Part shown: one piece after another, positions 17,219-25,599 of the stretch
Position numbering within the stretch: position 1 is the first letter of the stretch
Layout of the letters: each line of letters starts with the position of its first letter
Notes under the pieces: model-generated
The model's database searches: none
Told to the model about the DNA's origin: nothing
Seen by the model: only the letters and a program-made list of their open reading frames with translations
Translations under genes and position numbers: made by a program
Source of the DNA: Anaerolineales bacterium
Lineage (GTDB): Bacteria; Chloroflexota; Anaerolineae; Anaerolineales; UBA6663
NCBI GenBank assembly: GCA_020850595.1
Contig: JADZEK010000049.1
Location: 1 to 64,000 of the forward strand
Direction: 5' to 3'
DNA length: 64,000 nt

Positions 17219-18823
17219 ATGAATAAACATGCTTTACCTCTTCAACGGTTTGGCCTTGGCCTGGTTCTCGTAATGCTGCTGGTGGCCTGCACCAGCCAAC
17301 CCACGGCCGCCCCAACGATGGTGGTCACCAACACGGAAGTGGTCAACACACCCGTGCCGACCGGCCCTAAGGCTGGCGGCACTCTGCGTCTGATGGCGAT
17401 TGTAGATGTCTCGCAGCAGGCTGGGCTGGACCCGGCACAGGCCCGTACCCAGTCGCAGTGGGTAATTGGCGACCTGGTGTTTGAGACTCTGGTGGAGGTT
17501 ACGCCATCTGGTGAGATTGTTCCGGGGTTGGCAAAGTCCTGGCTTATTTCGGACGATGGGTTGAGTTACACCTTTGAATTGCAGTCAGGGGTTACGTTTC
17601 ATAATGGCCGAGCGATGACGGCCGAGGATGTGAAGTACTCCATTGAGCGGGTAGCTAACCCCGAAACGGCTTCGCCGCGGCTGAACAATTACAGTAGCCT
17701 GGAAAGCGTGGAAGTAGTGGATGATGATACGGTGATCATCCACTTAAATGCGCCGTTCTCGCCCTTGCTAGCCACGTTGTCCCATGTAACCGCAGCTATC
17801 GTCCCGCAGGAAGAAGTAGCGAAGGCCGACTTCGGTTCTCACCCAGTGGGCACGGGGGCGTTTCAGGTGACGGAGTGGGTGCGCGATGAGCGCTGGGTGC
17901 TTGATGCCTATGACAGCTATTGGCAGCCCAATCTGCCCTATCTGGACCAGATCGTGATTACCTTCAATGGTGACGACAATGCCCGTATTGCGGCGCTACG
18001 TTCGGGCGACATCGACATGCTTCTGCAAGTGCCCGTCCAGTTTGTGGATGCCCTACAAGATTCTCCGACCAAACAGATCTTTGGCGCGGACCAGATGGGC
18101 TTGTCGTGGCAACACCTCGCCCTGAACACCCAAAGGCCGCCGTTTGATGATGTCCGCGTGCGCCAGGCAATTGCCCTCGCGCTGAACCGACAGGAGTTGG
18201 CGACGATTGGCAAGGGCGCCTACTCAGAACCGCGTTCCGGTAGTTTCTTGCCTTCATGGCATTGGGCGGCCAATAACGAAGAGGTGTGGACGCAAGATGT
18301 CGAGCAGGCCAGGGCGCTGTTGGAACAAGCAGGCCAGGGCGCTGGCTTTCCGATGCAACTCCTTGTCGTGTCGGGCTTTGACTTCCAGACGCGAACTGCG
18401 GAGGCTATTCAGCAGCAGCTCAGCCCGCTGGGCATTGAAGTGAGTATTGAAACAGCCGACTTCGGCACAGTGGCCAGCGCTGCTGGGGAAGGGGCTTTTG
18501 ACGGTATTGTTCTGGTGTTCTCGCCGGTATTTGACCCGAATGACCGCGTGCAGCAGACGTTTGTCACCGGGGCAGGCCTCAACTGGTCTAAGTACAGTAG
18601 CCCGCGCGTTGACGAGTTGGCGAACGAGGCCCGCGTAGCCCTCGATCAAACAACGCGTGCTGAGTTATACCGGGAGCTACAGCGGGTTGCCTTCGAGGAC
18701 GCTGCTTGGGTATCGCTGTACATGTACAACAACTTCGATGGGCTGCAGGCCTATGTGAAGGATTACGTGTACTACCCGCAGTTTTACTACCGGTCGCTGC
18801 GGAGCGTGTGGCTGGATCAATAG
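17219..18823 (+). CDS. Family-5 ABC substrate-binding lipoprotein (normal domain order)
   Basis: A 534-residue SBP_bac_5 lipoprotein with signal peptide and lipobox LVAC (Cys24), then a short Thr/Pro linker. The canonical order is seen: GGTLRLMAIVD strand, TAEDVKYSIERV at about 140, VGTGAFQVTEW, the lobe crossover near QDVEQARALLEQAG, and the C-terminal lobe ending at RSVWLDQ. This gives an internal standard for judging the permuted protein of the divergent operon. Codon use is less GC-rich than that operon. It is the first gene of a plus-strand unit with a hydrolase and two permeases and presumably delivers a related substrate. Confidence 0.9.
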   Translation: MNKHALPLQRFGLGLVLVMLLVACTSQPTAAPTMVVTNTEVVNTPVPTGPKAGGTLRLMAIVDVSQQAGLDPAQARTQSQWVIGDLVFETLVEVTPSGEIVPGLAKSWLISDDGLSYTFELQSGVTFHNGRAMTAEDVKYSIERVANPETASPRLNNYSSLESVEVVDDDTVIIHLNAPFSPLLATLSHVTAAIVPQEEVAKADFGSHPVGTGAFQVTEWVRDERWVLDAYDSYWQPNLPYLDQIVITFNGDDNARIAALRSGDIDMLLQVPVQFVDALQDSPTKQIFGADQMGLSWQHLALNTQRPPFDDVRVRQAIALALNRQELATIGKGAYSEPRSGSFLPSWHWAANNEEVWTQDVEQARALLEQAGQGAGFPMQLLVVSGFDFQTRTAEAIQQQLSPLGIEVSIETADFGTVASAAGEGAFDGIVLVFSPVFDPNDRVQQTFVTGAGLNWSKYSSPRVDELANEARVALDQTTRAELYRELQRVAFEDAAWVSLYMYNNFDGLQAYVKDYVYYPQFYYRSLRSVWLDQ

Positions 18824-19504
18824 GTGAGTGGCCGGTCGGCGGACACAGCTCAGGCGATTTGGTACACGCTGGAACAGCAGATAATGCCGCGCCATACGGC
18901 CCTGCTGGTCATAGATATGCAGAATGACTTCTGCCACCCTGGCGGCCTAGCCGCCAGGGTGGGCAATGACGTGAGTGACATTGCCGCTATGCTCCCCAGG
19001 TTGCAGCAGCTGTGCGCCGAGGCACAAGCTGCCAAAGTACGGGTGATTTTTGTGCGCCAGACTCACAGCGAGTGGGACGACTCGGGGCCGCGTCGGGCGC
19101 TGCCGCGCTACAAGACGTTTTATCCGTGCCGCGAAGGAAGCTGGGGAGCCGAGTTCTGGGGCGTGAGGCCCCGGCCAAACGACTACGTGTTGACCAAGCA
19201 TCGGCAAAGCGCTTTTATTGGTACCCCGCTAGACTTGGTGCTGCGTTCGCAAGGAATACAGTCGCTCGTATTGACCGGCACCAATACGCATGTATGTGTA
19301 GACTGCACGGCTCGGGACGGCTTTCAGCGTGACTACTACGTCGTGTTGACCTCGGACTGCACAGCGACCGGAACCTCGCAGCCTGGTCGGCAGGAAGCAG
19401 CCTTGGCGAATCATGCCGGGCGGTATGGGTGGGTGGCGACATCCGATGAGATTGCGAAGGTTTGGCGTGAAGTGCCCCAACCCCTGTCTAGCGGTCAAAG
19501 GTGA
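18824..19504 (+). CDS. Isochorismatase-like cysteine hydrolase
   Basis: A 226-residue hydrolase of the isochorismatase-like superfamily. The catalytic triad is visible: Asp in VIDMQNDF, Lys in LTKHRQSAF and Cys in GTNTHVCVDCTARDG. The frame opens with a GTG directly abutting the stop of the binding-protein gene. An ATG 20 codons in is possible, but relatives usually carry an N-terminal helix like the one encoded here. Superfamily members hydrolyse amide or ureido bonds, for example N-carbamoylsarcosine, ureidoacrylate or nicotinamide. Being between transporter genes and near an amidase and RidA, it most likely cleaves an amide/carbamoyl group of the imported compound. Confidence 0.87.
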   Translation: MSGRSADTAQAIWYTLEQQIMPRHTALLVIDMQNDFCHPGGLAARVGNDVSDIAAMLPRLQQLCAEAQAAKVRVIFVRQTHSEWDDSGPRRALPRYKTFYPCREGSWGAEFWGVRPRPNDYVLTKHRQSAFIGTPLDLVLRSQGIQSLVLTGTNTHVCVDCTARDGFQRDYYVVLTSDCTATGTSQPGRQEAALANHAGRYGWVATSDEIAKVWREVPQPLSSGQR

Positions 19505-19507
19505 ATC

Positions 19508-20467
19508 TTGCTGCGCCTACTTATCCGGCGATTGTTCGCGCTGGTCCCCGTCCTGCTGGGCGTGGCGGTGATCGTTTTTTTCATTATCCGGCTGGTCCCT
19601 GGCGATGCGGTGGACATCATGCTGGGGGAGTACAACGACCCAGAGGTGGCCGCGCGCATTCGCCAGTTTCTAGGGTTGGATCAACCTGTTCCGGTCCAGT
19701 TTGTACGCTGGGTAACGGGGATGTTGCGCGGCGACCTGGGAATATCTATCCGTACCGGGCGCGCCGTGACAACCGAAATAGCGCAGCGGTTACCAGCGAC
19801 GATGCAGTTGGCCGGCGCTGCGGTTATCTTTTCGCTGCTCATTGGGGTGCCGTTTGGGGTGATCTCTGCCACGCACCGCAACACGACCGTGGATTTCATC
19901 GGGCGGGTGTTTTCGTTGGGCGGAATTTCGATGCCGCATTTTTGGCTAGGGATCCTGCTCATCCTGGTGTTCGCCGTCACGCTGCGGTTACTGCCGTCGG
20001 GCGGTTACGTCGCGCCCGCGCAAGATTTGGAGCAGAATCTGCGCCATCTGGTGATGCCAACTGTTACGCTAGGCTACAGCATGGCGGCGGTGACGATGCG
20101 AATGACGCGCTCGGCCGTGCTGGAGGTGCTGAGCCAAGACCATGTGCGCACCGCGCGCGCTAAAGGTCTAGTCGAGCACCTGGTAATTAGGCGGCACGTA
20201 TTGCGCAACGCCCTTATCCCCGTAGTTACGGTCGTGGGTATCCAAGTCGGGCACTTGCTAGGAGGCACGGTGGTTATCGAGGAGGTGTTCTCTTGGCCGG
20301 GCATCGGCAGTTTGGTCGTGCGCGCCATCTTGCAGCGTGACTACCCGTTGGTGCAGGGGGTGGTGCTGATATTGGCGACGCTCTTCGTGCTGACGAACCT
20401 GGTGGTAGACATTCTCTACGGCTTCTTAGACCCGCGCTTGCGGGCTTGGGAGGCGAACTCAGCGTGA
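19508..20467 (+). CDS. Dipeptide-type ABC transporter permease (DppB type), second system
   Basis: A 319-residue permease starting at a TTG three bases after the hydrolase stop. An N-terminal membrane helix is followed by IRLVPGDAVD, then GDLGISI, and the EAA loop ARAKGLVEHLVIRRHVLRNA near residues 217-236. It is a clear paralogue of the minus-strand DppB-like protein. It works with the DppC-like protein encoded next; no ATPase genes lie in this unit. Confidence 0.88.
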   Translation: MLRLLIRRLFALVPVLLGVAVIVFFIIRLVPGDAVDIMLGEYNDPEVAARIRQFLGLDQPVPVQFVRWVTGMLRGDLGISIRTGRAVTTEIAQRLPATMQLAGAAVIFSLLIGVPFGVISATHRNTTVDFIGRVFSLGGISMPHFWLGILLILVFAVTLRLLPSGGYVAPAQDLEQNLRHLVMPTVTLGYSMAAVTMRMTRSAVLEVLSQDHVRTARAKGLVEHLVIRRHVLRNALIPVVTVVGIQVGHLLGGTVVIEEVFSWPGIGSLVVRAILQRDYPLVQGVVLILATLFVLTNLVVDILYGFLDPRLRAWEANSA

Positions 20468-21360
20468 CCGTGGCTCGCTGCAAGTTGCTGGTGGTGCGGC
20501 TGCCGGGGTTGGAGCGCTTTCCGGCCTTGAGGCGATTCGTCCGTGACCGGGCAGCCATGTTTGGGTTGGCGCTGGTAGCGCTAGCCTTGGCAGCTGCTAC
20601 TATCGGCCCCGAGGTGGCGCCATATGACCCAGCAGCGTTGCATGTGGATGCCTTGCTAGTGGGTCCTGGGTCGCGTTTTTGGTTGGGGACTGACGAACTA
20701 GGGCGTGACCTGCTGAGTCGTGTGTTGTTGGGTGCGCGCGTATCGCTTTCGATTGCCGTGGGCGTGGTCAGCCTGGCAGGGCTGGCGGGAATCTCATTTG
20801 GACTAGTTGCAGGTTATTTTGGGGGTCGTCTGGATGCCGTGCTGATGCGGTGCATGGATGCCATCTTTGCCTTTCCAGCAGTGCTGTTGGCGCTTGCGCT
20901 GGTATCCGTATTGGGTGCCAGCACCCGCAACCTGGTTATCGCGATAACGCTGGTATATGTGCCTGTGTTTGCGCGGCTGGTGCGTGGCCTTACTCAGCAA
21001 CTCCGTTCTGAGTTGTATGTTGAGGCTGCGCGGGCGCTGGGCGCCAGTGATGCACGAATTGTTGTAGCGCACATTTTACCGAACATAAGTGCGCCAATCA
21101 TAGTGCAGGCCACGGTCATACTTGCCTATGCCATTCTGGTGGAAGCGGCCATGAGCTTTTTGGGCCTGGGGGTGCAGCCGCCTACGCCGACATGGGGGGG
21201 GATGCTGGCGGCGGGCAAAGGCTTCTTGGAGCAATCTCCGTGGGTAGCTATCGTGCCTGGCCTGGCGATAATGCTCACTGTGCTGGGCTTTAACTTGCTG
21301 GGTGACGGGGTTAGTGACTTGCTTGACCCCAGGCTGTCTCAAGAGGTAGGAGGTAGGTGA
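20464..21360 (+). CDS. Dipeptide-type ABC transporter permease (DppC type), second system
   Basis: A permease of about 298 residues. The GTG at 20464 overlaps the DppB stop (GTGA) and is favoured; a TTG six codons upstream is also open. The N-terminal membrane helix is followed by the DppC loop with LGTDELGRDLLSRVLLGARVS, split over the family's conserved region, then five hydrophobic segments and the EAA loop AARALGASDARIVVAHILPN. The small downstream ORF begins right at its stop. ATP-binding partners are missing nearby; the DppDF pair of the divergent operon could supply them. Confidence 0.87.
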   Translation: MTVARCKLLVVRLPGLERFPALRRFVRDRAAMFGLALVALALAAATIGPEVAPYDPAALHVDALLVGPGSRFWLGTDELGRDLLSRVLLGARVSLSIAVGVVSLAGLAGISFGLVAGYFGGRLDAVLMRCMDAIFAFPAVLLALALVSVLGASTRNLVIAITLVYVPVFARLVRGLTQQLRSELYVEAARALGASDARIVVAHILPNISAPIIVQATVILAYAILVEAAMSFLGLGVQPPTPTWGGMLAAGKGFLEQSPWVAIVPGLAIMLTVLGFNLLGDGVSDLLDPRLSQEVGGR

Positions 21361-21588
21361 ATGGCGGATAATGAATTAGCTCAGGCCGAAGCGGATGTCA
21401 GATCTGCCCTGGCGCGAGCACGAGTGTCAGCGAGGCCTGAACAGCTGGCGCGCTTGATAAAGACTCATCAGCATATGCAAGTGCGCTTGATGCAATTGCG
21501 CGAACAGCTTGCTCCAAACGTACTACCGGCGCTTGCATTTCCCGCGGCCACTGTGTTGGACGCAGGTCAGGACCAGCCAGGTGACTGA
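21361..21588 (+). CDS. Small helical protein, possible GatC/AtzG-like amidase partner
   Basis: A 75-residue protein with its ATG directly after the permease stop (TGAATG) and a GGTAGGAGG upstream. Most of it is predicted amphipathic helix (EADVRSALARARV, MQVRLMQLREQL). The tail ends in a short PALAF-type segment reminiscent of the C-terminal tails of AtzG/GatC-like small partners encoded before amidases. Its last eight bases overlap the amidase GTG, so the two are co-translated. The partner role is inferred from size, layout and the weak motif. Confidence 0.55.
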   Translation: MADNELAQAEADVRSALARARVSARPEQLARLIKTHQHMQVRLMQLREQLAPNVLPALAFPAATVLDAGQDQPGD

Positions 21589-22990
21589 GACAGCGCTTTG
21601 GGAGTATAGCCTTACCGACCTAAGCCGCGCATTCCATGCCCGCGAGCTCTCGCCTGTGGCTGTGACAGAAGCGTATCTCCAGCGCATAGAGGTGCTGGAG
21701 CCGCGTCTGCACGCATTCACGACGTTGACCGCTGATCAGGCAATACGCGATGCCCACGCCGCCGAAGCTCGCTTGGCGCGTGATACCTCCCTCGGCCCGC
21801 TAGACGGTGTGCCGCTGGCGCTTAAGGATGTGTTTGATACTGCTGGGCTGCGCACCACGGCGAATTCGCCGCTGTATGCAGAGCGGGTGCCAGAGGTAGA
21901 TGCGACGGTAGTGGCGCGCTTGCGAGCTGGAGGCATGGTGCTGTTGGGCAAGCTGGCGCTGTACGAGTTTTCGCTAGGCGTGCCAGAATTGGTAGGACCG
22001 TTCCCGGCGGTTCGTAACCCGTGGAACCTGGACCACGTGCCAGGAGGCTCAAGTTCAGGCTCGGCGGCGGCTGTGGCGGCAGGCCTGTGCGCTGGTTCTT
22101 TTGGCAGTGATACGGGGGGTTCGGTGCGCGGCCCCGCCAGTTACTGCGGTATTGTGGGCTTTAAGCCTAGCGCGGGGCTAGTCAGCCGCTTTGGCGTTGT
22201 GCCGCTGGCATGGACGCTTGACCAGGTCGGACCGCTGGCCCATTCGGTGGAAGATGTGGCGCTGCTGCTTCAGGCAGTGGCTGGCTACGATGCGCGGGAC
22301 GTGGCGAGCGTGCGCGTGCCTGTGCCCAACTATCGGGCCGCGTTGGGCCGATCCCTGAAGGGATTGCGGATTGGCGCACCGGTTAATTTCACCGTCGGGC
22401 ACATGGACATTCATCCGGAGACCACACGGGTGTATGCCGAAGCGCTGGAGGCTCTGCGTGCATTAGGGGCGATAGTGGAGCACTGTGATCTGCCCGAAGT
22501 AATTGGGTTGGGCACGGAAATTGTATCGATCATTGGTTCTTGTGAAACCTTAGCGATGCTCGAACCGGTCATGCAGCGACGGCCAGAGAAATTGGGCCAC
22601 AGTTTTGTCAATGTGCCCTTGGCAGGTGCTTTGTATACGGCGGTGGATTACATACAGGCGTTGCGCGGGCGCACCCTAATTTGCCAGGCGTTGGCTGAGG
22701 CAATGCAGACTTACGACTTATTGGTTTTGCCGACTACCTCTTCACCTGCACCTGCCCTCGCAGTTGAGATCACTCGTTCGGGATGGCGCCCGACAACCTT
22801 GCTCCGCCGGCTGTTTAACTTGACTGGACAGCCGGCGATTTCGGTGCCGGCCGGCTTTTCATCGGACGGTCTACCGATAGGTGTGCAATTGGCAGGCCGC
22901 CTATTTGAAGACGCAACGGTACTGGCAGCAGCTCACGCTTTTATCGAGGCGACGCAATGGCACCATCAGCGTCCCCAGTTAGGGACGTAA
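21581..22990 (+). CDS. Amidase-signature family hydrolase
   Basis: A 469-residue amidase. The GTG at 21581 is chosen because it overlaps the small upstream ORF and gives a family-like N-terminus (ETALWEYSLTDLSRAF). The Ser-cisSer-Lys triad can be placed: Lys82 in ALKDVFDT, Ser157 in PGGSSSGSA and nucleophile Ser181 in GSDTGGSVR. Family substrates are small amides, ureas or glutaminyl-tRNA; the free-standing context and absence of GatB argue against tRNA. In AtzE-type systems a small AtzG partner precedes the gene, as here. It probably acts after the isochorismatase-like enzyme or on a parallel amide. Confidence 0.88.
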   Translation: MTETALWEYSLTDLSRAFHARELSPVAVTEAYLQRIEVLEPRLHAFTTLTADQAIRDAHAAEARLARDTSLGPLDGVPLALKDVFDTAGLRTTANSPLYAERVPEVDATVVARLRAGGMVLLGKLALYEFSLGVPELVGPFPAVRNPWNLDHVPGGSSSGSAAAVAAGLCAGSFGSDTGGSVRGPASYCGIVGFKPSAGLVSRFGVVPLAWTLDQVGPLAHSVEDVALLLQAVAGYDARDVASVRVPVPNYRAALGRSLKGLRIGAPVNFTVGHMDIHPETTRVYAEALEALRALGAIVEHCDLPEVIGLGTEIVSIIGSCETLAMLEPVMQRRPEKLGHSFVNVPLAGALYTAVDYIQALRGRTLICQALAEAMQTYDLLVLPTTSSPAPALAVEITRSGWRPTTLLRRLFNLTGQPAISVPAGFSSDGLPIGVQLAGRLFEDATVLAAAHAFIEATQWHHQRPQLGT

Positions 22991-23034
22991 TGTGGTGATG
23001 CCCATAACCCCGGGCTGAGGGTCAAAAGTATAAC

Positions 23035-23145
23035 ATGGCAAGTATTGAGCGCGTCATGGTCTTTGGCGCCGGTCCCGACGGTATCGCCGCCGCCGGCCTC
23101 AGGCGCCGGGGCTACATCGTTCTGGCGTCTTCAAGGACGGCATGA
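23035..23145 (+). pseudogene. Decayed N-terminal remnant of an opine-dehydrogenase-like gene
   Basis: Thirty-six codons start with an ATG and read a Rossmann N-terminus (IERVMVFGAGPDGIAAAGL, then RRRGYIVL). It aligns with the intact opine-dehydrogenase-like protein (ISRVAALGAGPGG, SRRGYEVAL), then the frame ends. The remaining 320 codons are absent, and the next bases already belong to an M24 peptidase remnant. Confidence 0.7.
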
Positions 23146-23615
23146 TGAACGTGCTGCCCTTTGACTCCGGCGACCTGATCGTGGCCAACCCGGACGCCAG
23201 CTACAAGGTCTACTGGTCTGACTAAATGCGCCCGGTGGCCCTCGGTTCGCCCAATCCCGAACAGCGCCGCATGTTCGACGTTGATTAGGCCGCCACGCAG
23301 GCCGGCGTGGACGTGATCCGGCCTGGCATCACACTCGCCGATATCTTTGCAGCCTGCTACCAGATGTTGCTCGACGACGGCGCGCTGGAGTGGGGCGACC
23401 GCGGCGCCGGCCTGGACATGAACGAACCGCCGCCCTCCACCACCCGCGGCTGTCGCGTGCCGGTTCAGCCAGGCCTGGTGTTCACAGTGGAGCCTATCGC
23501 CTGGGACCTACCCGACGCTCGCCTGGGCAATTTCGCCCTGGAAGCGGAGATGCTCGTCACCGCGCCCCGTCACCAGGTGCTCAGCACGGTCTGCACCGAC
23601 CTGTTCATCCTTTAG
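23130..23615 (+). pseudogene. Decayed M24 peptidase remnant
   Basis: Reading from 23130, the frame matches the C-terminal half of the intact M24 protein at 14.6-15.8 kb: GMMNVLPF for GMVNVRPF, EQRRMFDVD for EQRRMFEAN, IRPGITLADIFAACYQ for IRPGATTGQIFDACYQ, and FTVEPIAWD near the end. Two in-frame stops (TAA after WSD, TAG after FDVD) and loss of the GVGHSVG segment with the metal-binding His show it is dead. The N-terminal half is missing. The tail from about 23307 remains open and should not be annotated as a gene. Confidence 0.85.
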
Positions 23616-23651
23616 CCCACGCGGGCCTCAGCCCGCCAGAGGAGACCAACC

Positions 23652-23837
23652 ATGCCCACGATTAGGATTGAGATGTGGTCCGGCCGGACGCTTGACCAGA
23701 AGCGCGTGCTAGTCAAGAAGGTAACCGAGGCCGTGGTCGAAGCCTTGGCCGTCCAGCCCCAGGAAGTCAAGATCCGCATCGTCGAGGCCGAAAAAGAGGA
23801 CTACGCTGTCGGCGGGGTGCTGCGGAGCGATGTCTAG
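23652..23837 (+). CDS. 4-oxalocrotonate tautomerase-family protein
   Basis: A 61-residue protein, the typical length of the 4-OT subunit. After removal of Met the N-terminus is Pro (PTIRIEMWSGRTLDQ), the catalytic base of the family. A GAGGAG precedes the start. The gene overlaps the next by eight bases. Tautomerases move double bonds between keto and enol forms of unsaturated acids, which fits a degradation set with an MLE-type enzyme and RidA. Confidence 0.85.
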   Translation: MPTIRIEMWSGRTLDQKRVLVKKVTEAVVEALAVQPQEVKIRIVEAEKEDYAVGGVLRSDV

Positions 23838-24552
23838 CGCGCTGCCGGACCCGGCCGCCCCGCGCGCCCGCACGCTGCTCTACTACCTGGCCACCAGCGG
23901 CTACGACCAGGCCGAGCGCCGGCGCCGCCTCGACGCCCTGGCGCCGTTCCTCCCGTCGGGCTTTCGCTTAGAGTTTGTCACCGCCGCCGAAGGTCCAGCG
24001 TATCTCGACCGCGCGGCTGACTTCGCCGCCGCCACCCGCGCAGCCCAAGCCGGCGTCGAAGCCCTCGGCCCAGAGCAGGGTGAGGTCATTGTTTTGGGCG
24101 GTGCGCTCGACCTGGGGCTGGCCGAACTGCGCGCCCGCGCTCGCCTCCCGGTCATCGGCCCCGGCGAAACGGCCTTGTTCGTCGCCGCGCTCTATCGCCG
24201 CCCGTTCGTCCTCCTGGTGCAGGACGACGCGGCCCTGGAAGCCGGTCACCGCCTGGTGGCGCAGACGCCGGTCAAGCCGGCCGTCGTCCACGTCCACTCG
24301 CTGGGCTTGCCTGTGCGCGTGCTGGTCGCTGACCCTGAGCGCGGCCGCCAGGCCCTCTGGTCGGCCGCCCGCGCCGCCCTGGAAGCTTACCCCGGCGCCG
24401 CCCTGTTGCTTGGCTCGATGAGCTTGCCAACCCTGGGCCTAACCGACGACTTGCGCGCCCAACTCGGCGTGCCCGTCCTCGATCCGCTGCGCCTCGCGCT
24501 GCGCCTCGCCGCCGAAACGGCCGAGGCCGCCGCGCGCGCCGGAGGCACATAA
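23830..24552 (+). CDS. Asp/Glu/hydantoin racemase-like protein lacking catalytic cysteines
   Basis: A 240-residue protein with the two-lobed layout of the Asp/Glu/hydantoin racemase and maleate isomerase superfamily: an N-terminal YYLATSGYDQAERRRR strand-helix, EVIVLGGALDLGLAEL in the first lobe and AALLLGSMSLPTLGL in the second. Active members have a Cys in each of these last two loops (VLGC and LGCAGM-like). Here they are Gly/Ala and Ser, and no Cys occurs in the whole protein. It is therefore either non-catalytic or uses other chemistry. It overlaps the tautomerase gene and precedes the GntR regulator. Confidence 0.65.
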   Translation: MSSALPDPAAPRARTLLYYLATSGYDQAERRRRLDALAPFLPSGFRLEFVTAAEGPAYLDRAADFAAATRAAQAGVEALGPEQGEVIVLGGALDLGLAELRARARLPVIGPGETALFVAALYRRPFVLLVQDDAALEAGHRLVAQTPVKPAVVHVHSLGLPVRVLVADPERGRQALWSAARAALEAYPGAALLLGSMSLPTLGLTDDLRAQLGVPVLDPLRLALRLAAETAEAAARAGGT

Positions 24553-24649
24553 TCAAACTGCGCCCGGATTGCGAGCCGCGCCCTCCAGCGCCGGCCTGCG
24601 TTCCGGCCGCCGAAACTGGGCGCGCGATGAGCGGCCGCCACAATCAGAC

Positions 24650-24655
24650 TATAAT
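24650..24655 (+). promoter_or_regulatory. Consensus -10 hexamer before the GntR-family gene
   Basis: A perfect TATAAT lies about 80 bases before the GTG start within an otherwise GC-rich 181-base gap. No good -35 is seen at 16-18 bases, so activator dependence or weak use is possible. Confidence 0.35.
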
Positions 24656-24733
24656 GAAAAGCTGCGTTCATTCTGTCTCTGGGGGGCCGCTTGTTCGAGC
24701 GTTGATCGGCCCGCGAATCAGGGGATAAAAAGC

Positions 24734-25480
24734 GTGAAGTCTGAAGCCATCTTCCAGCGCATCAAGCAAGTGCGGGTCGCCGATACCGTCGTGGATCAGG
24801 TCATCTCCCTGATTGAGGACAACGTGCTCAAACCGGGCGACAAATTGCCCAGCGAGCGCGAGTTGGTGGCCCAGTTCCAGGTGGCGCGCCCTTCCATTCG
24901 CGAGGCGCTGCGCATCCTCGAATTCCAGCAGGTGATTCAAGTGCGGCACGGCCGCGGCGCTTTCGTCCTCGGCCTCAACAACGGCCTGGCCTCCGACGAG
25001 GAGCGCGTCCGCTCCTGGTTCCATGAACACGGCCGTGAAATGCTCGATGTCCTCGAGGTCCGCACCAACCTCGAGGGCCTGGCCGCGCGCCTGGCCGCCG
25101 AAAAAGCGACCCCGGAGGCGGTGGCGGAGATTCAGCTGAAGATCCTGGCGGCCGAAAAAGAGTTTACGGAAAGCAATTGGGACGAGTTAGTGCGCCTTGA
25201 CCGCCAGTTCCACCTGGCCGTAGCCCGCAGCAGCGGCAATGCCTTGATCCCGCCGCTGACCGAGATGTTGATTGACGCCATGGTCAACCCCCGCCGCTCG
25301 CTGATGCGCCTGCGCTCACACGCCCCCGGCTCCTGGGCCGACCACACGGCTGTGCTCGACGCCATCCGCGCCCACGACCCCCAACGCGCTGAGCAGAACA
25401 TGCTCATCCATCTCGGCCACGTGCGCACTAACGTCATAGCGCTCAGCGCTGGCGTCGCAGACGCCCTGGAGGCCGCTTAA
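24734..25480 (+). CDS. GntR-family regulator, FadR/FCD subfamily
   Basis: A 248-residue regulator. The GTG at 24734 is favoured: it starts the family N-terminus (KSEAIFQRIKQVRVAD) and has GGGGA upstream; the longer frame adds an unrelated leader. The winged helix-turn-helix is at about residues 20-80, with LPSERELVAQFQVARPSIRE and RHGRGAFVLG. The C-terminal FCD ligand domain is all-helical with spaced His and Asp residues (DRQFHLAVA, HTAVLDAI, HLGHV) that usually bind a metal and a carboxylate effector. The FadR-like operators at 16.95 and 17.15 kb are plausible targets, making it the likely controller of both catabolic units. Confidence 0.9.
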   Translation: MKSEAIFQRIKQVRVADTVVDQVISLIEDNVLKPGDKLPSERELVAQFQVARPSIREALRILEFQQVIQVRHGRGAFVLGLNNGLASDEERVRSWFHEHGREMLDVLEVRTNLEGLAARLAAEKATPEAVAEIQLKILAAEKEFTESNWDELVRLDRQFHLAVARSSGNALIPPLTEMLIDAMVNPRRSLMRLRSHAPGSWADHTAVLDAIRAHDPQRAEQNMLIHLGHVRTNVIALSAGVADALEAA

Positions 25481-25599
25481 CCCCCGGCCGCCGGGCCGCC
25501 TCCCAGCGCGCACCGCCACCGCGCTGTCTGCGCGGACAAATCATTAAAACCGCCCGCCGCTTTAACCGGTGGAACCAACCCCCCCAAGGAGCTGTCACC

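Noticed and set aside
23307-23615. A short M24-peptidase-like gene
   Set aside because: It is the open tail of the decayed remnant; upstream stops in the same frame and the lost His show it is not an independent gene.
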